Assembly (NCBI GenBank): GCA_012797715.1
Contig: JAAZOO010000245.1
Coordinates: forward strand, 1-8,070
DNA from: Geobacteraceae bacterium
GTDB taxonomy: Bacteria; Desulfobacterota; Desulfuromonadia; Geobacterales; Geobacteraceae
Reading direction: 5' to 3'
Length of the DNA: 8,070 nucleotides
The notes beneath the pieces are model-generated. The model was not told where the DNA came from. It made no database searches and saw only the letters and a list, made by a program, of their open reading frames with translations. Below, piece by piece: positions 5,665-8,070 of the stretch. The position numbers and the translations under genes are program-made. Position 1 is the first letter of the stretch, and every line of letters begins with the position of its first letter.

Positions 5665-6810
5665 ATGGAACTCTCCCTCTATCTCCATTACCCCTTCTGC
5701 CTGCAGAAGTGCCCCTACTGCGCCTTCAATTCCGTTGCCGACGCGCCGTGCACGCCCGATGAATACGGGAACGCCCTGCTCGCGGAGATGGAATTGCGCC
5801 GCCGGGAGCTGGCAGACGATGTCTCAGCCGTGACCCTCTATTTGGGCGGCGGAACGCCGTCCCTCATGGATCCGTCCCTTGCGGGTCGGCTGGTGGATGC
5901 TTCGGCGCGTCTCTTCCGCCTCGCCCCGGATGCGGAGATTACCCTGGAGTGCAACCCGGGAACCGTTACACGGGAGCGGCTCGACGCTTTTCGGGCCGCC
6001 GGGGTGAACCGCCTTTCCCTCGGCGTGCAGTCCTTCGACGACGGTCTGCTCCACAGCCTGGGAAGGGTCCACGGCGCCCGCGAGGCGCAGGATGCCTTTG
6101 CCGCGGCGCGCGGCGCCGGGTTCGACAATGTGGGGATCGACCTCATCCATTCCCTTCCCGGCCAGACTCTCGCCCAGTGGAGAAACGATCTCCTCCGGGC
6201 GTGCGCCCTGTCCCCTGAACACCTGTCCGTGTACGGTCTGACCATCGAGGAGGGAACCCCTTTCTTCCACCTGGAGCGGGAGGGAAAACTCCCCCTCCCC
6301 GACGAGGACGAATCCGCCGCCATGTATGAAACCGCCGCGGATGTCCTTGCGGCGAGGGGGTACGAGCAGTACGAGATCGCCAATTTCGCCCGCTCGGGAT
6401 ACCGCTCCGCCCACAACTCCGGGTACTGGAACAGGCGGCCCTTCCTGGGGTTCGGCGCCGGAGCCCATTCCTTTCTCCGATCTCCGGGGTACGGCGTTCG
6501 CTTCAGCTCTCCGGAAAGTCCCCGGGAGTACCTGGGTTCCGTCGCCCGTGGGGAACTGCCGGTGGCGGAGACCCGCACCCTTTCCCGTCGGGACGCCATG
6601 GCGGAGTTCCTGTTCCTGGGCCTGCGGACCTGCGCCGGCATCAGCCTGGATCAGTTCCGGCGGGAGTTTTCCGCCTCCTTTGACGAGGTTTACGGGGACT
6701 CGTGCGCCGGCCTGTTTTCCGCCGGCCTGTTGGAGTCCTGCGACGGCTTCCTGAGGCTGACGGCATCGGGGCGTATCCTTTCCAATCAGGTCTTCGTGCA
6801 ATTTCTGTAG
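5665..6810 (+). CDS. hemW: Radical SAM haem chaperone HemW (coproporphyrinogen III oxidase-like)
   Basis: This 381-residue cytosolic iron-sulfur protein has the radical-SAM motif CLQKCPYC (Cys12, Cys16, Cys19) followed by AFNS. HemN-type oxidases have a fourth Cys two residues after the third; here it is Phe21, which points to HemW, a haem-binding chaperone, rather than true HemN. Further signatures are LYLGGGTPSLM (58-68), NPGTVTRERL, GVNRLSLGVQSFDD, IDLIHSLPGQT, LSVYGLTIEEGTPF and GFGAGAHSF, with a HemN C-terminal domain near residues 310-375 (EFLFLGLRTCAGISLDQF). The reading frame stays open far upstream, antisense to tolQRA, but family similarity begins at this ATG. Its ribosome site is poor. 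hrcA follows 97 bases later with its own promoter, and no terminator lies between. Confidence 0.92.
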   Translation: MELSLYLHYPFCLQKCPYCAFNSVADAPCTPDEYGNALLAEMELRRRELADDVSAVTLYLGGGTPSLMDPSLAGRLVDASARLFRLAPDAEITLECNPGTVTRERLDAFRAAGVNRLSLGVQSFDDGLLHSLGRVHGAREAQDAFAAARGAGFDNVGIDLIHSLPGQTLAQWRNDLLRACALSPEHLSVYGLTIEEGTPFFHLEREGKLPLPDEDESAAMYETAADVLAARGYEQYEIANFARSGYRSAHNSGYWNRRPFLGFGAGAHSFLRSPGYGVRFSSPESPREYLGSVARGELPVAETRTLSRRDAMAEFLFLGLRTCAGISLDQFRREFSASFDEVYGDSCAGLFSAGLLESCDGFLRLTASGRILSNQVFVQFL

Positions 6811-6823
6811 CCGGTAAAATACC

Positions 6824-6852
6824 TTGACAAAACGAGGGTCGGTTGTTACTTT
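6824..6852 (+). promoter_or_regulatory. Promoter of the hrcA-grpE heat-shock operon
   Basis: A perfect TTGACA (6824-6829), a 17-base spacer and TACTTT (6847-6852), preceded by TGT, make an extended -10 promoter. Transcription would start near 6859, just before the CIRCE operator at 6861. The promoter is of housekeeping type rather than sigma-32 type, which fits control by HrcA repression. Confidence 0.8.
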
Positions 6853-6860
6853 TGTTGCGG

Positions 6861-6887
6861 TTAGCACTCTCTCTGAAGGAGTGCTAA
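6861..6887 (+). promoter_or_regulatory. CIRCE operator, HrcA binding site
   Basis: TTAGCACTC (6861-6869), a 9-base spacer and GAGTGCTAA (6879-6887) form a perfect consensus CIRCE inverted repeat. It begins about two bases after the predicted transcription start, so bound HrcA would block initiation; in the RNA it also forms a hairpin near the 5' end. HrcA is encoded directly downstream, giving autoregulation that is relieved when the GroE chaperonin is overloaded. Confidence 0.97.
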
Positions 6888-6907
6888 CTGTTTGTAGGGG
6901 GTCCGCC

Positions 6908-7939
6908 ATGAATGATACGCTCTCGGAACGAAGCAGACAGATCCTCGAAGCAATCATCGATGATTACATCCGGACCGCTGAGCCGGTGGGAAGCCGCAGC
7001 GTGACCCGGAGACAGGGCCTGTCCCTGTCTGCTGCAACGGTGCGCAACGTCATGTCCGACTTGGAAGAGATGGGCTTTCTCGCCTCTCCCCATACTTCCG
7101 CGGGCCGGGTACCCACCGACAAGGCGTTCCGTTTCTACGTGGATTCGCTTCTCCAGGTGCGCGACATCGATCCGGATCAGCAGGATGCAATACGGAGCCG
7201 CTACCGGGGCCGCTGCCGCGACGTGGGGGAAATACTCAAGGATACCAGCAGGATACTGTCGTCCATCTCCCAGTATATCGGCATCGTCATCGCACCTCGC
7301 TTCGCCGCCGACGTGTTCCGCCAGATCGAGTTCATGCGGCTCTGCGACAGGAAGATCCTGGCGATTCTTGTTTCAGAAAGCGGGATCGTGCAGAACCGCA
7401 TCATCGAATCGGACGAGAAGCTCGATGCCGAAGACCTGGTCAGAATGTCCAACTACCTGAACACCATGCTGAAGGGCATGACCATTTCCGAGGTCAAGAA
7501 GCGGATAGTCAGGGAAATGGAAGACGAAAAGGTGCGGTACGACGTCCTCCTCAGCCGCGCCCTGAGACTGTCCGAGCAGACCCTTGACGACTCTGCGGCC
7601 GAGGTCTTCATCGAGGGGCAGGTCAATATCCTGGAACAGCCCGAATTCTCCGACGTGGAAACCATGAAGGAGATATTCCGCGCCTTCGAGGAGAAGAGCC
7701 AGCTTCTGGCCCTCCTGGACCGCTGCATGGACGCGGAACGGGTGAATATTTTCATCGGCGCGGAGAACTGCCTGAGCCTCATGAACCGCATGAGCGTGGT
7801 TACCGCGCCCTATGCGAGCGGTCCCCATACCCTGGGCATTCTCGGCGTGATCGGGCCTACCCGCATGGGGTACGACCGGGTGATCCCCATCGTTGATTAT
7901 ACGGCGCGGATTCTTACGGAACTGCTGGGAAGGGAATGA
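6908..7939 (+). CDS. hrcA: Heat-inducible transcription repressor HrcA
   Basis: This 343-residue protein matches full-length HrcA. Residues 1 to about 85 form the winged-helix DNA-binding part, with ERSRQILEAIIDDYI, EPVGSRSV, LSAATVRNVMSDLEEMGFL and the family hallmark SPHTSAGRVPTDKAFRFYV. The rest is the GAF-like and insertion region (for example YIGIVIAPRF, VFIEGQVNILEQPEF) ending near LGILGVIGPTRMGYDRVIPIVDYTA. It represses chaperone genes by binding CIRCE, one of which lies at 6861-6887. The ATG at 6908 has AGGGGG about six bases upstream; the frame is open from 6824, but that ATG reading would translate the promoter and operator. grpE follows 25 bases after the stop. Confidence 0.96.
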   Translation: MNDTLSERSRQILEAIIDDYIRTAEPVGSRSVTRRQGLSLSAATVRNVMSDLEEMGFLASPHTSAGRVPTDKAFRFYVDSLLQVRDIDPDQQDAIRSRYRGRCRDVGEILKDTSRILSSISQYIGIVIAPRFAADVFRQIEFMRLCDRKILAILVSESGIVQNRIIESDEKLDAEDLVRMSNYLNTMLKGMTISEVKKRIVREMEDEKVRYDVLLSRALRLSEQTLDDSAAEVFIEGQVNILEQPEFSDVETMKEIFRAFEEKSQLLALLDRCMDAERVNIFIGAENCLSLMNRMSVVTAPYASGPHTLGILGVIGPTRMGYDRVIPIVDYTARILTELLGRE

Positions 7940-7968
7940 AGAACCGAAAGGAGCTACCAAAACAATGA
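7936..7968 (+). CDS. Possible 10-codon bridging ORF between hrcA and grpE
   Basis: A tiny ORF (MKNRKELPKQ) starts at the ATG that overlaps the hrcA stop (ATGA) and ends with a TGA that overlaps the grpE ATG (again ATGA). It spans the gap exactly and contains the grpE ribosome site AAGGAG. Such an ORF could pass ribosomes from hrcA to grpE. A chance match is entirely possible at this length, and no function for the peptide is proposed. Confidence 0.2.
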   Translation: MKNRKELPKQ

Positions 7969-8070
7969 AAAAGAATGACACCGAAAAAAGCGGTGCGGAA
8001 CATACCGAACAGGAATTGAGCGCTGCCGAGACAGCATCCGCTGAAGAAGCGGCAGCCGCGGACCCGGCCG
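7965..8070 (+). CDS. grpE: Nucleotide exchange factor GrpE, N-terminal fragment (partial)
   Basis: The first 35 codons are present and the gene runs off the right edge. The segment is hydrophilic, rich in Glu and Ala (TEQELSAAETASAEEAAAAD), like the disordered N-terminal tail of GrpE, and contains no folded domain to confirm it. The assignment rests mainly on position: hrcA-grpE-dnaK(-dnaJ) is a common bacterial order. GrpE is the cytosolic exchange factor that releases ADP from DnaK. AAAGGAG lies 11 bases before the ATG, slightly far. It should share the CIRCE-controlled promoter of hrcA. Confidence 0.7.
   Translation, partial: MKKNDTEKSGAEHTEQELSAAETASAEEAAAADPA

Noticed and set aside
6824..6907. 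N-terminal extension of hrcA starting inside the TTGACA promoter region
   Set aside because: It would translate the -10 box and the CIRCE operator, and transcription starts downstream of that start codon. HrcA similarity begins at the ATG at 6908.
5824..6957. Long minus-strand ORFs opposite hemW
   Set aside because: They are low-complexity Arg/Gly/Pro shadows of a well-supported radical-SAM gene and cross the CIRCE operator.

Overview
The window looks like chromosomal housekeeping DNA from a GC-rich Gram-negative bacterium. The order tolQ-tolR-tolA-tolB-pal-cpoB, divergent from hemW-hrcA-grpE, resembles gene order I recall from Geobacter and its relatives (Desulfuromonadota, formerly Deltaproteobacteria). 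That placement is inference from synteny and protein character, since no rRNA or other marker is present. I see no mobile element, CRISPR array, tRNA or foreign-looking island.

Layout. Positions 1-69 (minus) hold the first 23 codons of a quinolinate synthase gene (nadA), with its own promoter at 133-162. Positions 163-453 have no protein gene. They contain a near-consensus promoter on the plus strand (227-255), followed by about 190 transcribed bases whose ends pair with each other, so this is a structured leader or small RNA of unknown family. Positions 454-726 (plus) encode a small TatA/TatB-type export protein, and a strong bidirectional terminator (750-771) separates it from the convergent tol cluster.

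Positions 797-5493 (minus) carry the Tol-Pal envelope system, transcribed from 5493 down to 797: tolQ, tolR, tolA (TonB-like), tolB, pal, cpoB. TolQ and TolR form the proton-driven inner-membrane motor. TolA spans the periplasm. TolB and Pal sit at the outer membrane and peptidoglycan, and CpoB links the machine to wall synthesis. tolR-tolA and tolA-tolB overlap by four bases (ATGA). pal has its own promoter (2313-2340) and is followed by an 11-bp intrinsic terminator (1641-1669) in front of cpoB, so the cluster seems to be split into transcriptional segments.

Positions 5494-5664 are the divergent control region between tolQ and hemW. Positions 5665-6810 (plus) encode HemW, a radical-SAM haem chaperone. 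Positions 6824-6887 hold a consensus promoter with a perfect CIRCE operator. They are followed by hrcA (6908-7939), the repressor that binds CIRCE, and by the start of grpE (7965 to the window end), so a heat-shock operon begins here and probably continues with dnaK/dnaJ.

I found no undescribed multi-gene system. The least explained element is the structured RNA at about 262-453.
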